A DNA stretch of 64,000 bases from assembly GCA_021613535.1 (NCBI GenBank), contig CP075494.1, forward strand, positions 868,001-932,000, read 5' to 3'. The position numbers were made by a program, and so were the translations under genes. Under the pieces are notes generated by a model that had not been told where the DNA came from, ran no database searches, and saw only the letters and a list, made by a program, of their open reading frames with translations. Origin of the DNA: Adineta vaga. Its lineage: Eukaryota > Rotifera. How positions within the stretch are numbered: position 1 is the stretch's first letter; each line of letters opens with the position of its first letter. Shown here piece by piece: positions 51,073-62,283 of the stretch.

Positions 51073-52131
51073 TCACTCCATTTTGGTTAAGATTTCCCGA
51101 TGAGGTTTCTTTTGAATGAAGAAACTTTCGAGAGTACAATAAATTGTCGCAATCAGTCGCACTTTGACATCATAAACAGATGAACCAAGAAAAGCATAAT
51201 AATCTTTCCACCAATGTATGAATTCATGTCGTAGATCTGTTGACAATCTGCTATCGAACAAATATCGTGGATACATCACTTTACAATTCCATTTTTTTGG
51301 TTGCAATATAGTAGGCGCTTCTGTTGGATGTTCGAGCATTTGATTCAGTTGTTCTTCACGTCGTGTGGGTTGATGCAATAGTTTTTGATGTATACGATAA
51401 TAAAGTTGTTCATTTATACCTGTTGATGTTAGCATAACATTCTTCGAATGAAGTAAACGGTGAAATTGTTTCGTGATCAAGTTCGGTGGATAACCATTGA
51501 GTAACAATGAGATATCGATCCGGCAGAGTTCGGAATTGAAATCATGCATACTCGAACAAACACGAAGAGCATGCAATAGTGCACCATATGGTATATTTCG
51601 ATGTATATGACGTGGATGATCAGATGTATAAGACAAAACATAAGGTTCAGCAGCTGGTTTATGATAAATAGCTGTTGTTAACTTTCCATGTTCATTCTTG
51701 ATAGTAACATCAAGAAAATCGACAGATGTATCAATATGATAATTGATTTTGATGTTCATATCTCTCTTTGCTGCACGTTCAAGTTCTTGTCGAATATCAT
51801 CGTGTGTTTGATTTGTAGTCATAAAAATATCATCGATATATCTGTTAGAAAAAAAAGAACGACAAGTTTTCAAAAGATACTCATTTCGTTATTAAATTTA
51901 TTTTCTACCTGCCATAGATTTCATTACGTTCCGTTTGGTATTGGATTAGTTATTGTTCCCATTCATAAGTTACATATAAATATTGGGTAGGACTTGTGTA
52001 AATGCTGAACCCATTGCACCACCACGAATTTGTCGATAATATTTATTATTGTAAACAAAAGTATTTGTATCCAGGATTAAACGAGCCATTTTCATAATAT
52101 GATCAACAGTGAATGTACCAATTTTACCTTG
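51073..52131 (-). pseudogene. Penelope-type RT (Athena-like), partial and broken
   Basis: Reads GKIGTFTVDHIMKMARLI, YYRQIRGGAMGSAFTQVLPN and then, after a frameshift, YEWEQ-stop-LIQYQTERNEIYGR (TAA at 51952-51950). A 67 bp intron follows, then YIDDIFMTTNQT with the catalytic YxDD at the start of the exon at 51841. The Athena-type continuation is clear: VDFLDVTIKNEHGKL, AAEPYVLSYTSDHPRHIH, LLLNGYPPNLITKQFHRLL and WKDYYAFLGSSVYDVKVRL to the stop at 51073. The thumb and C-terminal part are open for over 250 residues. It differs enough from the 30342 copy to be another family. Confidence 0.85.
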
Positions 52132-54638
52132 TTAAACCCTTTCGCGCCTGGTGTCCCATATATGGGACGGCTAGGTTTTTTCAGTATACACCCGTATTAA
52201 TATGGTTTTAGGTATAATCTTACACCAGTATTTGAGGAGTTCTATCTATTAAAAGAATAGAATGACCGATGGTGGTGATGATTTCACAGTAAATATGTGT
52301 TTCTAAATGCGAATCATCTCATATTTTGTTTCGTCTGTCGAAAAAATTGAAAGCATTAGCTTCTTAAATCTATAGGACTTGAAGTTGTACGTTTCGTCCG
52401 CAGTTCAACCCTCCATTAGTATTGAAGTAAATCGTTCCCACACACGTATTTGATTCATATTTTCTTTCGTTCTGTTTACACGCACAAAATTGCATAGCTC
52501 GTTTTCTCCCACTAGTATGTTTGAACGACGTCACTTTTCTCTCTCGCTCTATTCTTTGCAATGATGATACGTGATTTACCTCTACTGCTTTCTAGAAAGC
52601 TCTTTGTTCTTCCATACTTTTGAATATATATATAGATGCGTATATACATCTATTGACTGACACAATAATCCAGTACATATTTCATATAAAGCCATATTTT
52701 CAAGAAAACAATTGGTGAGCACAGTATATTGCACCATATATATCTGCTTATCACTTCGTATCTGAAACTCGCATACTTTCCCATACGATGGCTTTTCATC
52801 GACGCTTACATGAGCATGCAGATTCAGAAAGCAAAAACGACTTGGAAACGGATCTCGATCTTGATGAGATCGACGACTCTGAATCGATGGATATGGACGA
52901 GCCTTCGCATGAAAACTCGTCTCTAACTAATCGTTTTACTACAAGACATGGTGCATCTTCTGCAATCAGAGAGTCGATTCAGGGCGACTTTTCACCATCC
53001 CTGTATTCCTTCGACTCTTCGAAATCGGGAATAAATCGGCGTTTACCTTATAACCAACTTCAAAATCCTGCAGATTTTTTTCGAATTTTCTTTGATCAAA
53101 ACCTAATAGAGACAATCGTAAGACAAACAAACATGTATCAATCGCAAAATTCTCAAGCGTCATCTTCTCACATGGCTTCCTGGGTTGATGTTAGCGTTAG
53201 CGAGCTGTATGTTTTTCTGGCAATGACAATACTTATGTCTCAAGTAAAGAAGCACAGGATAAGAGAATATTGGTCCACTGATCCGCTCATAGAGACGCCG
53301 ATTTTCGGCACTATATATGCCAGGGACAGATACGATTCATTGTTACGATATCTTCACTTTGTCGACAACGAAAAAGTTTCTTCTAGCGATCGTTTGTCAA
53401 AGTTTGGATTAGTCCTGGATGATCTGAAGAAGAAATTTAGTAATGTCATGTATCCGTATCAAAATCTAGTGATTGATGAAAGCTTGATGCTTTGGAAAGG
53501 TCGGCTTGGCTTCAAGCAATATATTCCATCTAAACGGAGCCGTTTTGGTATCAAACTTTACATGCTGTGTGACTGCCATACAGGTTTCATCCTAGATTTT
53601 CTAGTCTATACTGGATTATCAACTTCTGTAGTGCGTGATAATACTCTAGGTGTTTCTGGTGCCATCGTGATGAAAATGATCGAAAAATACCTTTATAGAG
53701 GTCATAATTTATTCGTTGATAACTGGTATTCGAGTCCTGCATTATTCGAAATATTACACCAGAAGAAAACAGGGGCTTGTGGTAACGTGAAAGTGAATCG
53801 CCGTGGCTTACCAAATTTTCAAGCCTTCGACCTCAATGAGAATGAACAGGTTTGTTTCCATACTGACATACTTCTGGCTCTCAAATGGAAAGACAAAAGG
53901 GACGTGCATATGATTTCAACTATTCACGGGACAGAAATAACAGCTACCAAAAAAACACATTACCGAACAGGTCGTCGAATTTCGAAACCCGTTTCGGTTC
54001 AAGATTACAATGAAAACAGGGGACTTGTCGATAAATCTGACATGCAAATATCATTTTCCGAGTATCTCCGCAAGTCGCTGAAGTGGTACAAAAAGCTTTT
54101 TTTCCATTTCCTTGATATCTCGCTCTACAACGCCTGCGTACTATACAAACTGAACACTGGAGAAAAAAATGGGCCTTTCCGATTTTCGACTGAACGTTGT
54201 TCGGGCACTTATCGAAGAATTCGGCGCTCAAAAGCTGGACAGTCGCGGCAGACCATCAATTGAGACTCCTGTCCGCATAACAGCGCGACATTTTCCATCA
54301 AAAGTGGAAAGCTCGAATGACGGGCGAAGGTGTTGCTTTGTCTGCAGTCACACAAGTCGTGGTCCAAAGCAGGAAACAAAAACCAGCTACGAATGCAGGG
54401 AGTGCAACGTTGGCTTATGTGTAGTACCGTGTTTCGAAGCCTATCACACGTTGAAACATTTTTAATAAAAATTATGTTGTAAAGGGTGGATGTCATTGAG
54501 TCACGAACTTTTTAAAGATTGAGAAAGATGTTTTTCCTTCTAGATGGACGAGCCTTTCACAAACTGTAAGAAAAACTATTTTTTCGTTAGAAACGCACAC
54601 ATTTCTCACGGAAAAAAAACCCGGCGCGAAAGGGTTAA
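52132..54638 (+). mobile_element. piggyBac element, near-complete
   Basis: TTAA at both sides (52132-52135, 54635-54638). Inverted ends ACCCTTTCGCGCC on the left and GGCGCGAAAGGGT on the right, with a one-base offset at the left junction. A subterminal hairpin (GTCCCATATATGGGAC) is near the left end. It carries a transposase gene with one frameshift. It interrupts the Athena-like RT at 51073-52131. Confidence 0.9.
52788..54465 (+). pseudogene. piggyBac transposase (PGBD4-like) with one frameshift
   Basis: The first frame (52788-54263) covers an acidic N-terminus and the DDE core: LVIDESLMLWKGRLGFKQYI, HNLFVDNWYSSP and SVQDYNENRGLVDKSDMQIS. The coding then moves to a second frame at the A-run 54163-54169, where NTGEK should continue as MGLSDFRLNVVRALIEEFGA. 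The C-terminal zinc-binding domain (RCCFVCSHTSRG, YECRECNVGLCVVPCFEAYH) lies in that frame, to the stop at 54463-54465. A single-base change in a seven-A run is the only damage, so either recent loss or a sequencing error is likely. Confidence 0.88.
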
Positions 54639-54702
54639 ATAATATACTGAAGTAGCACTGAATATCATCATGAGTATAAATGGCATAATACTATAAATAA
54701 AT

Positions 54703-55120
54703 ATATGGGTGAATCCATAAGAAGCCATCCAGTTTTTGGAAAATTTAATTTTCGAATAAAATCATTGAAGAAATCTTTTTTTCACGATTTTTTTAGCGCT
54801 TCAGGCTGATCCTCGATGAAAAATAGCTAAGGAGTCATTTTCAGCTTTCTTATAAGCGGAAAGCACCAACATATAGAATATTCTTTCGGAACATACGTCT
54901 TTTTCGGTCAATTACTGTGAAAAAAAATTGATAAAATGACATGAAAACTAGTCAAATGTTCCGAGAAAATGCCCGAAAACTCGGAATTTTTGGGTAAGAG
55001 TACTTCATTTTTTTTAACCGAAAGTGTTTTCTAGTCGAGATCAGTCTTGTGAACAAAAAAAAATCGAAAAAAAAAGACCTTTCCAAAAAAGTGGATGGGT
55101 CCTCATGGATTCACCCATAT
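54703..55120. mobile_element. MITE with about 28 bp inverted ends
   Basis: Both ends begin ATATGGGTGAATCCAT going inward, and the match continues imperfectly to CCATCCA. Flanks are TA-rich, suggesting a TA target as in Tc1/mariner-type MITEs. No ORF. About 418 bp. Confidence 0.8.
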
Positions 55121-57264
55121 GTATTATACTATATAATTTCAATTCTAGAAAAATTTACTTGTACTTTCTCATTTTTATATAAGTAAATACAAAATTGAAT
55201 TTATTTAGCCATTTGTTTTGATTCCCCGAAAAATCAATAAGTTTTATTTCATACATGCTTGGATGGCATACAGATTACTCTATTGATTGATAGAATTCCA
55301 CTATAGAAGATATAAATTATAGTTTGATCAACATCTTCAATGAAATTTAAATTTATAAAAATATTTATTCACTGGTTTTAGAAGTTTATCAGTCATTTGA
55401 CTAAAATCTGAAACAAATCAATTGTGAACTATACAATTCGATAGAACAGAATATATTCTATCTAATCAAATGAACAGAAAAATCAAAGATATATATGACA
55501 CAACGATCCAAAAGAGTTACACAGAGATTATTATAAAAGTTCTTAGAAGAAAGTGATATTAATGTGCGAGCTATAACAAAGAGAATAATAGTACTTATAA
55601 CTGTTATTGATACAGCGCGATGACGAATTTTCTATTGTAATTGTATGTCGTAATTTACTTAATCAGTTTATCGTGTAAAGTATGAAAAGAAATATATGTA
55701 TAAGTTACACATTTATAAAAATGTACATTGAAAATAGAATTAGTTGAGCAATATCTACATTAGATAATAGTGATAATAATTCTATTAGAATCGTCAATTA
55801 ATTTAGTAGTTTCTCTTGGAAAAATTTTCAATAAATAGTGTCATATTATGTCTGTTAATTAGTTAATTGATGCTATTCACTAAAGTTTATACTACATAAG
55901 ATATCTAATTTTTGTTTCAGTTTTAAAACGAATTGCATTTTATCATAAAAATTTCAATAGTAAAATAAAAAAATACAAAACACAGTTCTTCATTCACGAT
56001 TTGCTTAGACACATGTTAATTTATTCTATAAATAATAACTAATACAATATGAAAAGAATAAATAATTTCAATCTTTTCTCATTTCATTTCATATGAAATA
56101 TTCTTCATAGAAAAAGAATGCCTTTTGTTTATACTTCTTGGATTATTAATTATTTCACCTATTACGAGATAGAAATGATATCACGACTTTCTTTTTGTTT
56201 TACTTGTTTGTTATGAAAATATGTAGTGTCGATAAGAAGATATATGATAGAATGCGTTTTTATGATTCATTCCAAGTCAATTTCAAAATATCGAAATTCT
56301 ATATGAAAGAAAGATCTGTTGTTTTCAAAAATATTCGACGTCAAAATAATAAAATAATTGCGATCATAATTAGCTTTTCTTAGGAGATTCGCGAAAAGAA
56401 AAATCAGTCATAGTATTTTTTGTCTTTTCTAACACCGTTTCAGTGGTCGAGAAACATAGTTTAGTTTCAACCTGAAAATAAGACATTTCACAAATTATTT
56501 TATGTCTATGTTTCATTGAAATTGTAGCGAAAAGGCATATATTCATATTTTTTATACTTTTGAGAGTATGAATATGTTTGAGAAGATTATATATCTTAAT
56601 CTTCATCTTTCTAAACAGTTTTGGAAAGCTTTAAGGTGTTTGTAAATAAATGATTTGAATTGCGTCCTATATGTGTGTTTAAACACATTCGTTATTCTTG
56701 TCGATTAGAAGGGTTTCACTATATAAAAATGATGATTTTTTTCATCTTTGTAATAGATGAGTAATATTGAGAAAGATGTAAATTAACGGAAATAAATAAA
56801 GAACAAATGTATTATACAGTAATCAGTGGATTTCAAATGGTTAATGTTGTTTTTCAATCACACATAATACTCTCGATTTTTCTCCACATATCATCAGTTT
56901 TATTGATAGAAATGGATGTACTTTACGATCTTTTTCTAGCTATCCTTGAAACAATGGAGTACAAACTTCTTTTCAAATAAACTTTTTGACTGGCTATTTC
57001 GTAATAATAATGTGTACAAGTGTTGTTATTACTTCAGCCTTGAAATTTACTTGTACTTTTAAAACAAACAAGCACGCTTTTCTTTTCTTTTCTTTTTTTT
57101 ACTTGAATTCCAGCAACGAAATACAACGAACTCTTTGACGTGAGATTTTGCATCGAAAGAATAAAGGTACTTTTTATTGACGTCAGCATCAGTAGTTAGT
57201 GTTGACCATAAAAAGACATCGATAAACGACAATTGTCATTCCTCAGTTGAAAAAAAAAGTCCAA
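55121..57264. other. Intergenic, nothing recognised
   Basis: Over 2 kb of very AT-rich DNA with only short chance frames. No repeat, ribozyme core or tract was found. The right end should contain the promoter of the Ly6-like gene. Confidence 0.4.
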
Positions 57265-57707
57265 ATGAATACATTAACAATTCTTTCTTTATTCAGTAAG
57301 TTTTAATAGTTCTTTGATAATTATTATAAACTTCTTATTTTTAGTTTTATTACCTATTTGCGCTAGTATCAGTTGTTATGTTTGCACTTCTGGTAGTTCA
57401 GGATGCGATCCAATCGATACAGCAGCTTTAGCTGCCACTGTGTCTTCCGGAAATAATGTTTGCGTAGTAAGTAGATATATTCTATTTGGATACTGTTTCT
57501 CTATAATCTACGTAGAAATACTGGAGTGGAGCTCAAATAGGCACTTATCGTCGTGGTGACAGCTCGTGTCCAGGAACTAATGTGGCAGGTATTGGTGTAT
57601 TCTGTTGTTATACAGATTTATGCAATGGAGCAATTACCAAGTACCAAACACCATTTCTCTTGGGCGCCATTTTTGCTGCTCTTTTTGCTAAATATCAATT
57701 TCTTTAA
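57265..57707 (+). CDS. Ly6/uPAR (three-finger) protein, GPI-anchored
   Basis: Exons 57265-57295, 57345-57466 and 57516-57707 give 114 residues. A signal peptide (MNTLTILSLFILLPICASI) is followed by ISCYVCTSGSSGCDP, the usual C-x2-C start of LU domains, and the closing FCCYTDLCNGA with the invariant CC...CN. The C-terminus is hydrophobic (LGAIFAALFAKYQFL), fitting a GPI-anchor signal. Three-finger proteins act at the cell surface in signalling or ligand binding; the partner is unknown. The middle contains KYWSGAQIGTYRRGDSSCPG. Intact. Confidence 0.85.
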
Positions 57708-59457
57708 AGAGAATTTTCTCATAACTGTGATTTGATTTCTTTTATATTAATAATTCTGTCTATATCTAAAGTCTTTTTTTTTTCATTTTAAAACATGTTT
57801 ATGTTATTGAACATTTTATCCGTATTCAAGCAAAATAAACTGTAAGGGTTTTACAATATTGAACTCACCGTTTATCAAACGTAGTCGTTACACAGTTTCA
57901 ATGCACTCAAACAGATAGAGTAAACATTTCGAATAAAAAAGTTTCTTTCTCTACGTGTAAACAAAAATATTTCATCTCATACTTCTCTTGTTCAAGAACA
58001 AAAAGCTTTGCAAATTACTTCTTATTCGTTCTGTTTTTCTATTTTAATTCTCTTTGATTTTGAGAAAGAAATAATCCATCTTAGTGTTTGCATTTTCTAA
58101 TACGTGCAGATCTATTGTATATGAAAGAACGAAATTGATGATCAGAACATTAAAACATGCTTCTAATCTAATCTAGATGTACTGGGAATCAATTAAGATT
58201 AGACAGAATATTTTTGAATAGAACTGTTTTATGACGTGCAATTCTTTCTTTCAGCTACATAACATTTGAACATAATACACGGCTGCCAAAAATATTTTTC
58301 CAGAGGAATGTATCCTTGATGATTAGTGATATGAATACTGAAGTTTATACCAAATGACAGTCCATTAAAAATTACACTTACGTATATATCTTGATTCTCT
58401 ATAAGAGAAGAACTAATTGTAAAACTGTAGAACTTTAGAGAAGGACGGAGGTCGTTAAGACGTCAAATTTGCCCATTCCTAATTTTTTGAAATTGCGTAT
58501 ATAAATTAGTTCAGAATTGAGAACTGAGTCTTTTGGTAGCAATTTCAAGTTACTTTAAGTGTATTTGGAGTCACCTACTCCATCAGGTATTATAGGATTT
58601 TATCATATATTATTATATATCATACTGAAGCGGTATTTTGTTAATATCTCAACATCAGAATGTCGTATAGATCTGCGGTTTGTTTCACTGGAAAGAACAT
58701 GAAATTCTGCGTCGATCTCTATAAGAACAACTCTATAAAAGTATTCTTTTAGTTTTTTTTTTAATACGAATATTTTCAATGGTATTACAAAATACGACTC
58801 TTCATATAGTTTTCAAACACCGTAAAGACCTATTAGAAGATTGTTGCAGTTGATCTGTCTATACCAATCGATAGCTTTCAACTAGGGCTATCAACTGATA
58901 TAGTCGCCATCATTTAGATTTTCTGGCCAATTTTTTTCCAAGGACACACACTATTATGTTTTGACTCGTTTTTTTACATTTTTCATCAAAAAAGTAAAAT
59001 CATGTGCGCGACATTTAACTAAAGCTGTTTTTATTATTCATTTCTGATGGAGAAAAATAAACAGGACATTTCAATGCCTCAAACGTTGCATTAGAATAAT
59101 CGACTGACCTTGAGATTGACGAATAAAATAATTTTGTAATAAATGAAATTAATGAATCGTCGAGAAGATAAAAAAAAGACTTTTATGTAGTTGAGAGTGG
59201 GTGTGAATAATGAACAAACAAACAAACTCACACTCAAGATGCTCCTTGATATATCGTTATCAAATAAAATATCATTGAAAAATTCCCTTTTTCCAACTTT
59301 ACCTTTTAGGAAGATAACAAAATATCACGAAAAACATGCTCTGTTATAATAATAAACTAAAATATCTTTCTTTTTCATTTCTCGAAAAATCTTGGTTAAA
59401 GGACAATTCAACCACTAATTTTAAAAATATCAATAAAAACAAATTAAACCGACATAT
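57708..59457. other. Intergenic, one weak telomere-like word
   Basis: AT-rich without ORFs of note. GTTGAGAGTGGGTGTG at about 59190-59205 and ACTCACACTCAAG near 59226-59238 form a small inverted pair of telomere-like words. Confidence 0.35.
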
Positions 59458-59796
59458 GTGTTGGTCATGGGTTCAGTTCTAACGACTTTAACTGAAGAAC
59501 ATCAAAATCTTGAAACATATTTTTTAATTTGGCTTGATTCATCAATTCATAAATCACAAAAAAAACTTCGATCAATAAATAATAATTTCTTAACATTTGA
59601 CAATGATCAACGATGTTTCGAATATATTCAATCTTTAACAAAAGATGATCGAATTATTTTTATTGTTAGTGGTACAGTGGGACAAATTATTTCTATTTAT
59701 GTTTATTGTATAAATAAACAAATTCATCAACGATGGGCAAATGGATTTTCTAAAGTAAATAGACATATATATACTCGTTCGCGCAAATTCGATTGA
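59458..59796 (+). CDS. Shortened copy of a bdelloid-type N-terminal domain
   Basis: 112 residues, best start probably MGSVLTTLTEEHQ at 59467. Segments YFLIWLDSSIHKSQKKLRSI, DNDQRCFEYIQSLTKDDRII and FIVSGTVGQ, then SIYVYCINKQIHQRWANGFS, match from memory a domain found in bdelloids ahead of TPR or ADP-ribosyltransferase modules. Between FIVSGTVGQ and IISIYVYC the usual segment of roughly ten residues is missing, and nothing follows the domain. It may be a truncated gene or pseudogene; the identification is from recall, not alignment. Confidence 0.4.
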   Translation: MLVMGSVLTTLTEEHQNLETYFLIWLDSSIHKSQKKLRSINNNFLTFDNDQRCFEYIQSLTKDDRIIFIVSGTVGQIISIYVYCINKQIHQRWANGFSKVNRHIYTRSRKFD

Positions 59797-61156
59797 TTAA
59801 TAACACGTGCACAGCACATAAGTTATAGGTGAAAAATTATAAAAAAGAACAGATATAACGGTAGATACTAAAAATGTATTAAAAAATAAGACTATGTAGG
59901 TAGTAATGTGTGATACATTCATTACATACGTATATAAGAAAATTCGAGCATGGATAAACAAAATACACTTTATGCATTTGGGTAGCTGTCTTGAGCAAAA
60001 AATTCACACACGAAATTCAATGCAATGCACGTTTTAGTGGATCAAAAATTGAGCGAGATCTCGCCATCTGTTTGTTGTATTTTATGTTTATATTGTGAAA
60101 AATATCGCATGAAACAACACTTTATCCCATGTCTTTTTTATTATATTATATTAAATTTAATGAGATGAAATGATTATTTTAATCTTCATTATTAAGTCTT
60201 TAGAATTCAAAGTGTGTTTGTTTACTGGATCACAATAAATTATATCCAGACAAGTTTTCTTAACGTTATGAATGTATTTCATCAAGCCATGTAAGAGAAA
60301 TAAGCTGATATAGGTTGAACAGAGTGAAGATAAAAAGGCTTCGTTTTTTATCTTCTAGACACTAGCTAAGCTAAATGAATCATAAAGAAACTCAGAAAAA
60401 ATGAATCACTAGACAACGTCTAAGAAGCGTTAAAGATTAAAAAATTTAATAGAAGATGAGAGATGAGGAATTATTTCGAATCAATAACTAGCCTCTTGAG
60501 CAGTTAGAAGTAAAAATAACACTAATGTTTTAACAATACTGGACATTAGTGTTATTGATAGTGTGGATGTAAGACCAATGCAACATACACTCATTTACTA
60601 TCCTACAGGAGGACGTATGGTTGTGACTGTGAATGAAGTGTCGGTGAAGGTAAAGAAAAGATGAATCTACACTCTTACCCACACCCTCACGGTATGAGAA
60701 ATACGTAACCAGTTTTACTCCTCGTATTAATTTTAAGAAAAACGATGGAACAAACGTTCCGTTCACCATCGATAATTTTAATCAAGTTAAATTCTTCATG
60801 TAACTCAAAAGTGCATTAGGATCAGAGAAAAAGTTTCTCATTTGATCTGGATTCTATCCAGTTAATGGTGTATGAAACCGAGAATGACCATAAAAAATAA
60901 ACGCAGTTGCATTTTTTAAATATTTCTTCTTTATTCAACGATTAAGACAACTTCATTTTAGTTAACTGCCTATGATAAAATATCAAAGTGCTCGTTTCTT
61001 ATCGGTCAAAGTTTGTTGATGTTTGTTTTTTTTGTCCTCCCGATATCATTTTTCTCTTACTTGATACTATTTAAGCACGAAACAAAACAATCTTTGTTCT
61101 CATTCGTAAATTTTCGAAAACAAGAACATCTTCTAGCACTTCTTTTGTTTATTAAT
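59797..61156. other. Intergenic with one telomere-like tract
   Basis: A C-rich tract ACTCTTACCCACACCCTCAC lies at about 60670-60689. No hammerhead core was found to its left. The 79-residue minus-strand frame covering it is probably chance. Confidence 0.4.
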
Positions 61157-62283
61157 ATGTCCTTGAAGAATTCAATTTTAATACCACCACTTCTTGTGGA
61201 TTCTGATTATGAATTTTACGTTGATGAACCAGTCTTCAATCCTGAAATTCATCTAAAACTAACTGAACCTGATTTTGTTGTGTTACTTGATGGTTTTCAA
61301 CACGTATCAAAAGCGCCACAATTGAGCAGACCTTTGTCAGAAAACAGAGAAAGCCAATTGGCCTATACTGGACCTTTTCAAGTGTTAAGTGATGAAGGAT
61401 ATGATGTGTTACAATCGATTTTGAAACGTGAAATGGCCTATCAGATATCTGATGCACGTCATCCAGCAAAAATTCGATTTGGTGGTTATCGGAGTAAGTG
61501 GTTGCAAGATTTTAATCGGTCCCCTCAGGTCTTAGAACATTTATCGCGCATAACAGGTGATGTTCAACTAATTCCAACGACTCTTCAATCAAGTTATAGT
61601 CACACAAATATTGGTTATGCAAATACAGATCGAGTTGATTACTTTCATCGTGATAGTGTTCCATATGTTTTAATTTTATTAGCAAGTGATATGAGCGAAA
61701 CAGTAGGTGGAGAATTACAACTTATTGAACGTCAACCCGAAGAAGCTTTCCATCTTCTTGAACAATATCAAGGAAAACTACCGAAGGAGTATGTTCGAAC
61801 AATTGATTATCTTGGTTCAAATTCTTGTGTATTTATGCAAGGTTAGCAAATCAAGATTCATTCATTAAAAGGTCTGTTTACTTTTCTTTAGGAAGTCGAA
61901 TTGTTCATGGCGTGACAGGCATTGAATCTTGTGCACAGCCACGAATAACGATTGTTAACTCATATATGTCCGCTGATCCCTTTGCTACTGAATGCACACG
62001 ATTCGATACATTTAGAAAAGAAAAAACAGGTCCATTGGAATTTGCTATGCATAAAATCTGGCGCTCAAGTGCCCAAATGTTTGATTTGGCATCTGGTAAA
62101 CATTCCTGGCCAACCCTGAATCAAGTGATTGAACGGTTAAATAAGTCTATTGAAGAACTTGAGCAATGTCGGGATCTTCTCATGGAGAAAACATCAGATA
62201 GAGTTGGTTTTTATGATGCAGAAAAAAAACAAATGGGTTATATTGATGCACCTCCAACATCATTGAAAAAAGGATCTAATTGA
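61157..62283 (+). CDS. 2-oxoglutarate/Fe(II)-dependent oxygenase-like protein
   Basis: Exons 61157-61841 and 61892-62283 give 358 residues. The Met at 61157 (MSLKNSILIPPLLVDSDYEF) starts the likely protein; the open frame upstream is AT-biased. The iron ligands appear as VDYFHRDSVPYVLILL (HxD) and GSRIVHGVTG (distal His), followed by QPRITIVNSY, whose Arg can bind 2-oxoglutarate. The spacing of about 75 residues between HxD and the distal His suits the fold. The C-terminal 100 residues are helical (LNQVIERLNKSIEELEQC). Substrate unknown. The layout resembles bacterial and fungal members more than animal prolyl hydroxylases, so transfer is possible but unproven. Confidence 0.72.

Larger units (their letters stand above)
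49758..52131 (-). mobile_element. Second Athena-like element, 5' side cut by a piggyBac
   Basis: Minus-strand order: RT core (52131-51073), an Arg/Gln-rich ORF (50837-49979), a hammerhead (49852-49806), then the telomere-like tract. The piggyBac at 52132-54638 interrupts the RT ORF just upstream of GKIGTFTVDHIMKMARLI. RT text is not recognisable beyond the piggyBac, so the copy was probably 5'-truncated near there. The same order as in 28754-39113 shows a conserved element plan, but with fewer ORFs between RT and ribozyme. Confidence 0.75.

Noticed and set aside
60530-60769. 79-residue minus-strand ORF
   Set aside because: Runs through a telomere-like tract and has no recognisable features.
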